NCBI RefSeq assembly: GCF_027947595.1
Contig: NZ_CP116257.1
Span: forward strand, 806,001 to 870,000
From: Streptomyces lienomycini
GTDB taxonomy: Bacteria > Actinomycetota > Actinomycetes > Streptomycetales > Streptomycetaceae
DNA length: 64,000 bases
Direction: 5' to 3'
Made by a program: the position numbers and the translations under genes. This document shows, piece by piece, positions 46,786 through 54,758 of this stretch (positions are counted from its first letter, which is position 1; every line of letters begins with the position of its first letter). The notes under the pieces are model-generated. The model did no database searches. It was not told where the DNA came from and saw nothing but the letters and a program-made list of their open reading frames with translations.

Positions 46786-47277
46786 CTATTCCGCCACATC
46801 GTGAAGTGGGAAAGGGTGCAGTCCCTGAATTCGCTTCTGCGTGTGAAGTCCGTGCCGGATGTGGAACCAAATCATTTTGCCGATTCCACGCTCACGCGGC
46901 TCCACGCCCCAGTCGTCCGCCAACGTCGCCACCAGCGCGAGGCCTCGGCCCGACTCGTCGTCCGAACAGGCCGGTGCCGGTTTTGGGAGGGTGGTGTCCG
47001 CGTCCGTGACGGTGATGCGGAGGTGGTCGTCGGTGAGGAGGCAGCGGGCCCAGATCTCGCGGCCGGCCGGGACCTTCGCGTGGCGGTAGGCGTTGGTCAT
47101 CAGTTCGCTCAGGAGGAGTTCCGCCGTGTCCGTCACGTCCTGCGGCAGCTCCCAGGAGGCCGCCTGTTCGCGGAAGAGGGCGCGTGCGCGGCCGACGCTG
47201 CGGGCGTGACGGGGGAGGCGCCACTCGGTGTCCCTGGGGGCGGTCGTGGGCAGCGGAAGGCGCGGGCTGCTCTGCAT
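46786..47277 (-). CDS. RsbW-like ATP-binding protein
   Basis: 163 residues from ATG 47277. A lone HATPase_c domain of the anti-sigma/SpoIIAB type: N-box ELLLSELMTNAYRHAK, G1 box ITVTDAD, G2 box ESGRGLALVATLADD. Such proteins are very common in Streptomyces and act as anti-sigma kinases or partners of anti-anti-sigma proteins. It is divergent from an XRE-DUF5753 gene followed by DUF397; this three-gene grouping (ATPase, XRE, DUF397) recurs in the genus. Confidence 0.88.
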   Translation of the reverse strand: MQSSPRLPLPTTAPRDTEWRLPRHARSVGRARALFREQAASWELPQDVTDTAELLLSELMTNAYRHAKVPAGREIWARCLLTDDHLRITVTDADTTLPKPAPACSDDESGRGLALVATLADDWGVEPRERGIGKMIWFHIRHGLHTQKRIQGLHPFPLHDVAE

Positions 47278-47407
47278 GTGTGGCTCATCCCTTGTGCTGA
47301 CGTTTCCGTGGTTGGCGGGATCACCGTCGCGGCTCGCGCGTAGCCTCGCGAGTAACGGAGGGGGTACAGCGCGTGGTTGTACCCTGCGAGGACCTGCGGG
47401 GGTGTGC

Positions 47408-48226
47408 ATGGCGACCGAGGTGAACTCCCAGCCGCCGATCGCGTGGCGGTACTGCGGCAGCCAGATCAAGATGTGGCGCGCGGAGGCCGGCGTCGGTCGT
47501 GAGGCACTGGCCAAGGAGGCCGGGTACGACTACGAGTACGTCAAGTCGATGGAGAACGGGCGCCGTCGGCCCACACTGCGGTTCCTGCAGATCGCGGATC
47601 AGGTGTGCGGGGCGGGTGGGAAGCTTGTCGCTGCGCAGGAGTATCTGAAGCCGGAGCCGTTCCCGGCGAGGTCCCATGAGTTCATGGCCATGGAGGCGGA
47701 GGCCATCGCCGTTTCGTGGTACGAGCCGCTGCTCGTCCCGGGCCTGTTGCAGACGGAGGCATACGCGCGTGCGCTGATCGGCAACAGTTCGCCTCCGCTG
47801 GATGACGAGACGGTTGCCGAGAGAGTGGCAGCCAGGCGTCGTAGGGCTGATGCACTCCATCGCAAAGTGGGCGTGATGTACGGGTTCGTGATCTACGAAG
47901 CCGCGCTGCGTACCAACGTTGGCGGGGTCGAAGCAATGCGCAAGCAGCTGCGGCACCTCTTGGACGTCGGTGCGCTTCGCAATGTCTCGATCCAGGTCCT
48001 TCCGTTCGGTCGCTGTAGCGGCGTGGCGCTGAACGGCAGCATTGTTCTGCTGGAGACACCCGAGCACGAGCACTGTGGGTACGTCGAAGCACCCGAAGTC
48101 AGTGTCCTGCACGTTAGGCCCGACAAGGTGAGTGCACTCACTCAGGCTCATGCGATGATCCGCATGCACTGTCTCGGCGTGGACGAGTCGGCCACGTTCA
48201 TCAGAAAGGTGGCGGAAGAGCTATGA
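47408..48226 (+). CDS. XRE regulator with DUF5753 (WhiJ-like)
   Basis: 272 residues from ATG 47408, with GGGGG six bases upstream. The N-terminal helix-turn-helix (IKMWRAEAGVGREALAKEAG, YEYVKSMENGRRRPTL) is followed by the DUF5753 domain (WYEPLLVPGLLQTEAYARAL; YEAALRTNVGG; VQVLPFG-like SIQVLPFGRCSG). Homologues include WhiJ, which with a DUF397 partner influences development. Its stop overlaps the next gene (ATGA), the usual arrangement for the pair. Confidence 0.93.
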   Translation: MATEVNSQPPIAWRYCGSQIKMWRAEAGVGREALAKEAGYDYEYVKSMENGRRRPTLRFLQIADQVCGAGGKLVAAQEYLKPEPFPARSHEFMAMEAEAIAVSWYEPLLVPGLLQTEAYARALIGNSSPPLDDETVAERVAARRRRADALHRKVGVMYGFVIYEAALRTNVGGVEAMRKQLRHLLDVGALRNVSIQVLPFGRCSGVALNGSIVLLETPEHEHCGYVEAPEVSVLHVRPDKVSALTQAHAMIRMHCLGVDESATFIRKVAEEL

Positions 48227-48471
48227 CTGACAGCCTGACCTGGTTCAGGTCGAGCTACAGCGACAGTCAGGGCGGTGCCTGCCTTGAAGTAGCCCTCGAC
48301 TGGCGCAGGTCCAGCCACAGCGGCACCGAAGGTGGCAACTGCCTCGAAGTAGCCCCCTGCCCCCACACCGTCCACGTCCGGGACTCGAAGCTCGGCCTCC
48401 GGAGCCCCCGTTTCGCCGTTGCCGGAGTGACCTGGACGGCGTTCGTCGCGTACGCCCGTACCGGCGCTTGA
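48223..48471 (+). CDS. DUF397 protein with duplicated N-terminal motif
   Basis: 82 residues. DUF397 proteins are small partners of XRE-DUF5753 regulators. The typical protein has one motif W-x-R/K-SSxSxxxGGxCVEVA. Here it appears twice: WFRSSYSDSQGGACLEVA and WRRSSHSGTEGGNCLEVA, followed by the usual VHVRDSK and a Trp-containing end. The first copy looks like a partial internal duplication. Overlaps the regulator stop by four bases. Confidence 0.92.
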   Translation: MTDSLTWFRSSYSDSQGGACLEVALDWRRSSHSGTEGGNCLEVAPCPHTVHVRDSKLGLRSPRFAVAGVTWTAFVAYARTGA

Positions 48472-48714
48472 GCTTCGAGGGGCGAGGCTCGGGATCCGAG
48501 CGGCGTTTGTGAGGAATGGGTGGTTGGGACTTCTACCCACCACCCACCCGCCCGGCGACAACCGGCTGCTCTGCCAGCCGGTATGACTAGTTGTGATCGG
48601 ATTGCGACGCGGCGTCGTCGCCCTCTAGCGTGCGCAGCAACGAAACAACCCCGGTCGAGTGCTCGAACACTCGCCGGGGTCTGACCCCAAGATCACAACC
48701 CAAGGAACGATCTC

Positions 48715-49764
48715 GTGGCTGACAAAGACTCTAACGCCGCCCTGCCCGCACACGCAGCTCATCCCATGGCCAATCCCGGCTACGGGAAGCGCACCGCCCC
48801 CGCCGAGCCCGGCGCCGCCGTCCGGCCCGTCGACTTCTCGCATCTCCCCGCCCGCGAGGCCTACATCGCCGCCTACGTGCACGGGCTTCCCGAGGGTGCC
48901 GCCATGGACGTCAAGAGCCTCGCCAAGGCGCTCCCGCTCTACGGGCAGCAAGCCGTCCGCAGCGCGCTCAACCTTCTCTCCCGCGCCGGACATCTCCACC
49001 GCGCCCGTGGTCTCGCGGCGACCGGTGACGGTGGTACGCGCTGGGTGTTCCGGACCTTCTGGTCCGGTGCTGGACGTGACAGCGCCTGGTGGGCCCGCTT
49101 CCTGGGGGGTGACGCGAAGGAGCGCGGCACCTCGCCGGTGGAGCCCGCGTCCACGTCCGCCCCCACGCCCGTGCCTGCCTCCGAAGCGACCGACGAGGCG
49201 CCCCAGGCGCCCGAGGTGGCCGAGGGACCCGACGCGCACCGTGCCACCGCCTACCGTGTCCTCGCTCGGCTCGGGCGTGTCGAACCCCGGCTCGCCCTCT
49301 CCGACGGCGACTGCCACGCGCTGACCGATCTGGTCGTCCCTTGGCTGGAGCGGGGTGCGACTCCCGTCTCCTTGATGCGGGCCCTCACCAACGGCCTGCC
49401 GGACGACATCCACGCGCCGCGCGGTTTCGTGTCCCGACGGCTGCGGGACAAACTGCCGCCCGCCACGGTGCCGTACGGAGTCGTCGGCGAAGCGGCGTCA
49501 GGCGGTCCCGGTCCCGGTCCCGAACCACGCCTCGTCGGGCGTCTGATGCCGGAGTGCACCGAATGCGGTGTGCCGGGGCGGCCCGGCGCCTTCGTCGGTG
49601 GGCTGTGCCGGGGGTGTCGCGCTGTCGGGGGGCACGGTGATGCCACAAGCGGAGTGCCGGGCGCCCTGTCGGTCGTCCCCGCCCGTGGCGCCGTTCTCGC
49701 CCGTGAGGCCGCCATGGCCGCCCGCGACGCCCGACGAGTCAGCGCGACGGCCCGCCGACCGTGA
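48715..49764 (+). CDS. Winged-helix protein with C-terminal zinc-ribbon-like motif
   Basis: 349 residues from GTG 48715, AAGGA seven bases upstream. Residues ~35-115 look like a MarR-type winged helix (LPAREAYIAAYVHGLPEGAA, QAVRSALNLLSRAGHLHRAR). A Pro/Ala linker and a second helical part follow, then CTECG...CRGC near residue 280-305, a possible zinc ribbon. Homologues are frequent in Streptomyces; their function is not known to me. The 3' end has a diverged copy at 50290-50372. Confidence 0.75.
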   Translation: MADKDSNAALPAHAAHPMANPGYGKRTAPAEPGAAVRPVDFSHLPAREAYIAAYVHGLPEGAAMDVKSLAKALPLYGQQAVRSALNLLSRAGHLHRARGLAATGDGGTRWVFRTFWSGAGRDSAWWARFLGGDAKERGTSPVEPASTSAPTPVPASEATDEAPQAPEVAEGPDAHRATAYRVLARLGRVEPRLALSDGDCHALTDLVVPWLERGATPVSLMRALTNGLPDDIHAPRGFVSRRLRDKLPPATVPYGVVGEAASGGPGPGPEPRLVGRLMPECTECGVPGRPGAFVGGLCRGCRAVGGHGDATSGVPGALSVVPARGAVLAREAAMAARDARRVSATARRP

Positions 49765-49784
49765 TGAAGGTTGGAGGGACGGGT

Positions 49785-49880
49785 GCGGGGCTTGGATCAT
49801 CTGGCCGTTGCCGATGGCGGCGCGGGTGAAGCCGAGCAGTCGACGGCGTCGGGGCCGGACGCGCCGCACACGTAGGTGCC
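49785..49880 (-). pseudogene. NlpC/P60 gene fragment
   Basis: The minus strand encodes pieces of an NlpC/P60 domain: GNGQMIQAPHPS (compare GNGRMIHAPNPS in the intact gene) and the codons around the catalytic Cys (GASGPDAVDCS) in another frame. Compared with 50440-50680, about 130 bases between these pieces are deleted. A non-functional remnant of a duplication. Confidence 0.7.
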
Positions 49881-49896
49881 CGAACGCGAGCCGTGA

Positions 49897-50205
49897 TCAC
49901 GCAGCGTGCGCCTCGAACCACAGTGAACCGAGGTCGTGCCCGGCCGTCAGCTTGACATCCGCGTCCAAGGCGGCAGCCAGAGTACGCAAGAGGCCGACGG
50001 TGGGCTCGGTTCCACCCTCTTCGATGCACTCGACCTCGTCCTGAGTCATCCCCGCGCGCTCGGCCAACTCCACCGACGTCAGGCCCAGGGCCGTGCGACG
50101 GTCGTACAGGGCCTTGCCGAAAGCCAGTGCCTCCCGGATGGCGATCCGCTCGGGGTCGTCGGTTTCGGCGCCTGATAGGTCCCAGCGTGCATGCTGGCCG
50201 ATCAT
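49897..50205 (-). CDS. Small XRE-family regulator
   Basis: 102 residues from ATG 50205 (ATG 50208 adjacent; GGGAGG just upstream). The helix-turn-helix is LYDRRTALGLTSVELAERAG then DEVECIEEGGTEPTVGLLR, ending in a length typical of XRE antitoxins (ALDADVKLTAGHDLG). No toxin gene is adjacent. It sits between two copies of the same flanking sequence, so it may have arrived with a duplication or insertion. Confidence 0.85.
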   Translation of the reverse strand: MIGQHARWDLSGAETDDPERIAIREALAFGKALYDRRTALGLTSVELAERAGMTQDEVECIEEGGTEPTVGLLRTLAAALDADVKLTAGHDLGSLWFEAHAA

Positions 50206-50289
50206 CATGCCTCCCTCGTGAACACGTCCGTCACCAGTCTGCTGTCGTACCGCCGCGCCGCGCGGCGACGCCAAGTGCGGCGTGGAGGA

Positions 50290-50372
50290 GGGCGGGTCGG
50301 CCAACGTCCCCGGAGCCGTCGTCCTCGCACGTGAGGCAGCCCCGGCCGCGCGGGACCGTCGCCGTCACGTCG
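50290..50372 (+). pseudogene. Diverged copy of the 3' end of the 48715 gene
   Basis: One plus-strand frame reads GAVVLAREAAPAARDRRR, matching GAVLAREAAMAARDARR at the end of the intact gene. It directly precedes the intact NlpC/P60 gene, just as the true 3' end precedes the NlpC/P60 fragment. Confidence 0.6.
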
Positions 50373-51416
50373 TCACGCCACCCGAGCCGCCCCCGCGAAC
50401 GGCATCTCGTCGACCGGGGCCACGCGCACCGGTGCCGACGGGTTCGGGGCGTGGATCATGCGGCCGTTGCCGACGTAGATGCCGACGTGGCTGATGCCGG
50501 AGTAGAAGAAGACCAGGTCGCCGGGGAGGAGTTCGGACCGCCCCACGCGCCGCCCCGCGTCGATCTGGGCGTAGGTGGTGCGGGGGAGGGAGACGCCGGC
50601 GGCGCGGTAGGCGGCCTGGGTGAGGCCCGAGCAGTCGAAGGCGTTCGGGCCGGTCGCGCCCCACACGTAGGGGCTGCCGAGCTTCTGGTAGGCGTACGCG
50701 ACGGCCGCCGCGGCGCGGGAGTTGGGAGCCGGGGACGAGGCGGACAGGCCCTCGCGGGGGCCCGGCGTCGAGCGCGAGGCCCGGGCGCCGACGTCGGCGC
50801 GTTCCTCGGCGGTCAGGCGGGACAGCAGACGGCGGGCCGTCTCCAGCTTGCCGGTGACCGTCTCGCGGTGGCGTTTCAGCTCGGCCCGGCGGGACTTCAG
50901 CGAGGTCACCTCGACGCGGGCGGCGCCGCGCAGCTGCTCGATGTCGCGGAGCTCCTTGCGCACGCGGCCCACCTCGGCCCGCTGCCGGCTGCCCACGCGC
51001 TCGGCGAAGGCGGCGCCGTCGAGATACCCGTCCGGGTCGGACGAGAGGGCGAGTTGCAGCGCCGGGTCGAGGCCGCCGTTGCGGTACTGCGCCGCCGCGA
51101 CCGAACCCAGCGCCTCGCGGGCCGAGTTCAGCCCGTCCTCCTTGCGGGCGGCCTCGTCGCGCAGCTTCTCCAGGCGCCGTTCGGCGGCGTCCGCCTTCTC
51201 CTTCGCGCCGTTGTACTTCTCCGTGGCCACCTCGGCCTCCTGGTAGAGCTTGTCCACCTTGGCCCTGACCTGTGCCGCAGTCGGCTGCGGATCGGCGTGT
51301 CCGGTCCCGCCCAGGCCCGCGGCGGTGGCCGCCCCCGCGAGGGTGACCGTGGCCGCCGTACGGGCTGTCCGGCCGCCGCCCGTCACGCGCTTTCGGGGCC
51401 TGCGGTGCGCTCCCAC
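50373..51416 (-). CDS. Secreted NlpC/P60 peptidoglycan hydrolase 1
   Basis: 347 residues from GTG 51416. A basic n-region and Ala-rich core (TAATVTLAGAATAAGLGG) form a signal peptide. Residues ~50-200 are a long coiled coil (KVDKLYQEAEVATEKYNGAK and AERRLEKLRDEAARK), then the catalytic domain with Cys in NAFDCSGLTQAAY, His in ISHVGIYVG and HAPN. Cleaves peptide stems of the wall, as RipA-like enzymes do. Unlike its paralog at 53097 no riboswitch is seen upstream; a TAGCGT -10 candidate is present near 51500. Confidence 0.92.
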   Translation of the reverse strand: MGAHRRPRKRVTGGGRTARTAATVTLAGAATAAGLGGTGHADPQPTAAQVRAKVDKLYQEAEVATEKYNGAKEKADAAERRLEKLRDEAARKEDGLNSAREALGSVAAAQYRNGGLDPALQLALSSDPDGYLDGAAFAERVGSRQRAEVGRVRKELRDIEQLRGAARVEVTSLKSRRAELKRHRETVTGKLETARRLLSRLTAEERADVGARASRSTPGPREGLSASSPAPNSRAAAAVAYAYQKLGSPYVWGATGPNAFDCSGLTQAAYRAAGVSLPRTTYAQIDAGRRVGRSELLPGDLVFFYSGISHVGIYVGNGRMIHAPNPSAPVRVAPVDEMPFAGAARVA

Positions 51417-51725
51417 CTGCGATCCACGTCCTTCCGTACGACTCGACTCCGGTCCATGCCGGGGTCGGCTCCGGTCCGCTCCGGCTGCCTGGGTGAGGAC
51501 GCTAGGCGCGTCGGTAACAGGCTGGTGACGGGATGCACGGAAGTGGCGGTAGTGGATCGGCCTGCGACCGTAAGTGAGCGCGAGGCCCACGGGCGGGCGA
51601 CGTCTTCACGCAGGGTGATGACCGATATGCCGGATCGGGGGAGCGCTGGGGGCGTGAGCTGTTATGGGACGTCCGGGACGGGCCGGTGTCGGGGCGCGTC
51701 GGGCCCCTCATTAGGCTCCGGCCTC
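51417..51725. other. 309-bp divergent intergenic region
   Basis: Upstream of NlpC/P60 1 (minus) and the small membrane protein (plus). It contains AT-rich patches near 51500-51520 and 51615-51640 (GACCGATATGCCGGAT). No riboswitch-like conserved blocks as at 54300-54480. No convincing gene. Confidence 0.4.
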
Positions 51726-52079
51726 ATGGACGTACTCCTCCACATTTTCGTCGGTCTGCACATCATCGGCATCGCCGCGCTCCTCGGCGGCTTCCTGACC
51801 CAGATGAAGGCGATGGGCCAAGGGGCGGCCCGCTTCACCCCCGCGATGCTGCACGGCGCGCTGACGATGCTGGTCACCGGTGTCGTCCTGATCGGCCTCA
51901 ACCAGGCCCAGGACACTGCCGTCGACAACGTCAAGATGGGCGTGAAGCTCGCCGTACTGATCGTGATCCTCGGCCTGGTCTACGTGAAGCGCGACGACGA
52001 GAAGGTGGAGAAGCCGCTGTTCGGCCTGGTCGGGCTGCTGACGCTCGTGAACATCTTCATCGCGGTGCTGTGGACCTGA
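51726..52079 (+). CDS. Small integral membrane protein
   Basis: 117 residues from ATG 51726 with about four hydrophobic helices (FVGLHIIGIAALLGGFLTQM; GALTMLVTGVVLIGLNQ; VKLAVLIVILGLVYV; LVGLLTLVNIFIAVLW). Conserved in Streptomyces, function unknown. The 3' end overlaps the convergent transporter by 23 bases. Confidence 0.85.
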   Translation: MDVLLHIFVGLHIIGIAALLGGFLTQMKAMGQGAARFTPAMLHGALTMLVTGVVLIGLNQAQDTAVDNVKMGVKLAVLIVILGLVYVKRDDEKVEKPLFGLVGLLTLVNIFIAVLWT

Positions 52080-53070
52080 GCGACCCGGCGTCCACCGCGG
52101 CGGACCGCAGCCCGGCCCGCGCCCGGACCACCGCCCCCGCGGCGACCGCCAGCCACCCGACCACCGCGATCCACAGCAGCGCCCGGCCCGGCGCGTCCAG
52201 CCACGGGACGTCCATGACCGCGGCCACCGACAGCGTCGCCGCCGCCGTCATGCCGAGCGGGAACACGGTCGACCAGCGGCGCACGTCGTAGCGGAGGCGG
52301 GGCCAGACGATCTCGGAGGCCAGGAGCACGGCGTACCAGGCGAGGTCGAGGACGAGCAGGAAGACGGTCAGGTCGTGCAGGACGGCCTCGTCGTCGGCGT
52401 TCCACAGGTACATGCCCGTCCCGGCCGCCGCCAGGAGCTTCGCACCGGCGAGGGTCGAGATGGCCAGGGCGCCGCCCGCCACCCAGTGGTCGCCGGAACC
52501 CCGGGCCACCTGCCGCAGATCGAAGCGGAACAGCGCGATCAGGTACAGCACGATCCCCAGCCAGAAGGGCACCAGGGCCGCGTGCGCCAGCCAGGCCGTC
52601 GAGGTGGCCGCGGCCAGCGTGGCACCGAGCACGGCGAGACCCTCCGTGGCCACACAGCCAAGGAACACCGCCCCGGGCATTCGCCGCCCCCAGTGCCGTA
52701 CCACCAGCACCAGCAGCCACGGCCACAGCAGCGCCGCCAGCGCCAGCAGCACCGCCGCCAGGAGCGTCCAGCCCAGCAGCGAGAAGCGGGTGCCGAGCAC
52801 GGTCGTCGCCGCCACGGCCGTGAGCGCACCCGGTGTCCCCGCCCGCTTCACCCACTGCGCCCGGTCGGCCAGCAGCAGGTAGACGAAGTTCGCCGCCAGT
52901 ATCAGCCAGGCCGCGCAGGCCAGGACCAGGGCGATCCGGGACAGGACCTCGCGGCCGGTCAGGTGCAGGGCGACCGACACGATGCCGGTCGCCATCACCG
53001 CGGCCCCGGCCGCCGGTGGACGCTGCGCCCACCAGGTGCGCAAGGGGGAAGGGGAAGTGCCGGACGACAT
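52057..53070 (-). CDS. TDT-family (tellurite-resistance/dicarboxylate) transporter
   Basis: 337 residues with ten hydrophobic segments. The N-terminal PPAAGAAVMATGIVSVALHL matches the GTGIVS pattern of the TehA/Mae1/SLAC1 transporter family, which moves anions such as malate, sulfite or tellurite-related species. Basic residues punctuate the loops (RHWGRRMPGAVFLG). ATG 53070. The substrate cannot be assigned. Confidence 0.8.
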   Translation of the reverse strand: MSSGTSPSPLRTWWAQRPPAAGAAVMATGIVSVALHLTGREVLSRIALVLACAAWLILAANFVYLLLADRAQWVKRAGTPGALTAVAATTVLGTRFSLLGWTLLAAVLLALAALLWPWLLVLVVRHWGRRMPGAVFLGCVATEGLAVLGATLAAATSTAWLAHAALVPFWLGIVLYLIALFRFDLRQVARGSGDHWVAGGALAISTLAGAKLLAAAGTGMYLWNADDEAVLHDLTVFLLVLDLAWYAVLLASEIVWPRLRYDVRRWSTVFPLGMTAAATLSVAAVMDVPWLDAPGRALLWIAVVGWLAVAAGAVVRARAGLRSAAVDAGSLRSTAPR

Positions 53071-53096
53071 GCCCCGATGCTAGAGAGCCGTGCCGG

Positions 53097-54284
53097 TCAC
53101 CCCGGGCGCACCACGCTGTAGATCGACGACTCGCCGTCGTAGAAGATCGACTCCTCGCGCACGTACGCGCCCGGCTTCGGGGCGTGGATCATCATGCCGT
53201 CGCCGATGTAGAGGCCGACGTGGCTGATGTCGTCGTAGAAGAAGACCAGGTCACCGGGTTGTGCCTGGGAGACGGAGACCGTCGTGCCGGCCTCGACCTG
53301 GTCGTAGGTGACGCGCGGCAGCGTCACGCCCGCGGCCTTCCAGGCGGCCTGGGTGAGGCCCGAGCAGTCGTAGGAGCCGGGTCCCGTGGCGCCCCAGACG
53401 TACGGCTTGCCGATCTGGGCGCGGGCGAACGCGATCGCCTTCTCGGCCTTGGTCCCGGTCGAGGAACCCGGGGTCGTCGACGATCCCGACGAACCGGTGC
53501 CGCCACCGGAGGAGCCGGAGGCGGCGTCGCCCTCCTGCTGGGCGGCCTCCTCCTGCCGCTCCCGCTCCGCCTCCTGCTGCGCCTTCTGCCGCTTGGCCAG
53601 CTCGGCGGCCTTGCGGGCGGCCTCCTGCTCCTTCTTCTTCTCGATCGCCGCGAGCCGGGCCTTCTCCTCGGCGGTCAGCTCGGAGAGCAGTTCGCGCGCG
53701 GTGGCCAGCTTCTTCTGGACGGTCGACTTGGCCGTCTTGAGGTCGGTCTGCGAGTCGGTGAGCGTCTCGAGGCTCTCGGTGGCCTCGCGGCGCTTGTGCA
53801 TGGTCTCGGACTGCTGGGTGACGTAGTCGTCGACGGCGGTCTTCTGCCGGCCGGTGAGCCGGTCCATCAGCTGGTTCTGGTCGAAGTAGTCCTGCGGCGA
53901 GTCCGCGAGCAGCAGGGTCGCGGTCTCCGGAACCGCGGCGCCCGTGCGGTACTGGGCGGAGGCGAAGGACCCCAGCTCCTGGCGCGCGTCGTTGAGCCTC
54001 TGGGTGCGCTTGGCGACGTCGTCGAGGAGGGTGTCGACCTTCTTGCGCTGCTCGGAGGTCTTCTCCTTGGCCGCGTTGTACTTCTCGGTCGCCGACCCGG
54101 CCTGGCGGTACAGGTCGTCGACCTTCTTCTGCACCTCTTCCAGGCTCGGCCGGTCGTCCGACGGCGTGGCGTTCGCCGTCTGGGACAGCAGGGCGACGGA
54201 GGTGAGGGCCGCGGTGGCCAGGGCCGGGGTCCGTATGCCCGCGACGCGGCTGCCGGTGGGACGCGACTTGCGGTGCGACGCCAA
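53097..54284 (-). CDS. Secreted NlpC/P60 peptidoglycan hydrolase 2
   Basis: 395 residues, starting at TTG 54284 with GGAAGGAG eight bases upstream. Signal peptide (ALATAALTSVALLSQTANA), long coiled coil (EEVQKKVDDLYRQAGSATEK ... to about 245), a Ser/Gly linker, then the catalytic domain: GSYDCSGLTQAAW (Cys), ISHVGLYIG (His), MIHAPKPG. Paralog of the 50373 gene. A probable c-di-AMP riboswitch fills the leader, tying wall hydrolysis to the second messenger, as known for resuscitation factor and NlpC genes in actinobacteria. Confidence 0.95.
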   Translation of the reverse strand: MASHRKSRPTGSRVAGIRTPALATAALTSVALLSQTANATPSDDRPSLEEVQKKVDDLYRQAGSATEKYNAAKEKTSEQRKKVDTLLDDVAKRTQRLNDARQELGSFASAQYRTGAAVPETATLLLADSPQDYFDQNQLMDRLTGRQKTAVDDYVTQQSETMHKRREATESLETLTDSQTDLKTAKSTVQKKLATARELLSELTAEEKARLAAIEKKKEQEAARKAAELAKRQKAQQEAERERQEEAAQQEGDAASGSSGGGTGSSGSSTTPGSSTGTKAEKAIAFARAQIGKPYVWGATGPGSYDCSGLTQAAWKAAGVTLPRVTYDQVEAGTTVSVSQAQPGDLVFFYDDISHVGLYIGDGMMIHAPKPGAYVREESIFYDGESSIYSVVRPG

Positions 54285-54299
54285 GGAGGCGACTCCTTC

Positions 54300-54480
54300 C
54301 GTGCTCCGCCTACCGGGTCAGCGGTGGGGGTGCCCCCGAGCCGTCCAGGCTTGGGGGAGGGTTCGGGCGGTGGTGAGGAAGGGTTGCCCTACGGTGTGAC
54401 CGTCCTCGCGTCTCGTCGAGGGCGGTGCGGCCGATTCACCCCAAGGTCTCGGTGGGTCCCCGGCTCCGGTGCCGTGCGGG
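54300..54480 (-). promoter_or_regulatory. Probable ydaO-type c-di-AMP riboswitch with inserted hairpin
   Basis: Minus-strand blocks GGGGACCCACCGAG, TTGGGGTGAATC, TAGGGCAACCCTTCC, CGCCCGAACCC and GCTGACCCGGTAGGCGG occur in the order of actinobacterial ydaO/yuaA riboswitches, recalled from alignments. Ligand binding usually turns expression off. Between CGAACCC and CGCTGACCC stands an extra ~33 bases that fold on themselves (CCCCCAAGCC / GGCTCGGGGG around TGGAC), replacing the normally very short spacer. Confidence 0.78.
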
Positions 54481-54758
54481 CAGCCGGACTCGGCGGAGGC
54501 CGCGCGGCCCGGCGGGGTTCGCCGGTGGGGGTCGAGCGGCCTGCCCCGCACCGTAGCCAACTCGTGTGGCCGCTGTGAAGGTTGGTGGGTGATATGCCCG
54601 ATACATTTTCGTGACCTTCGGCGCGACCGCCCCCGGGGCCCGCGCGGGCGTCACTCTTGGTGGTTCCGCTGGTCGCAGGGCGTGCCCGCGCCGGTAATCG
54701 ACGGGCATTGCCGGGGGTGGCTCCGGTTGTCGGTGGGGCGCCCTAGACTCGGAGAGCG

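Noticed and set aside
50127..51725. Long frame upstream of the 51726 membrane protein
   Set aside because: Antisense to the NlpC/P60 gene; only the part from ATG 51726 has membrane-protein character.
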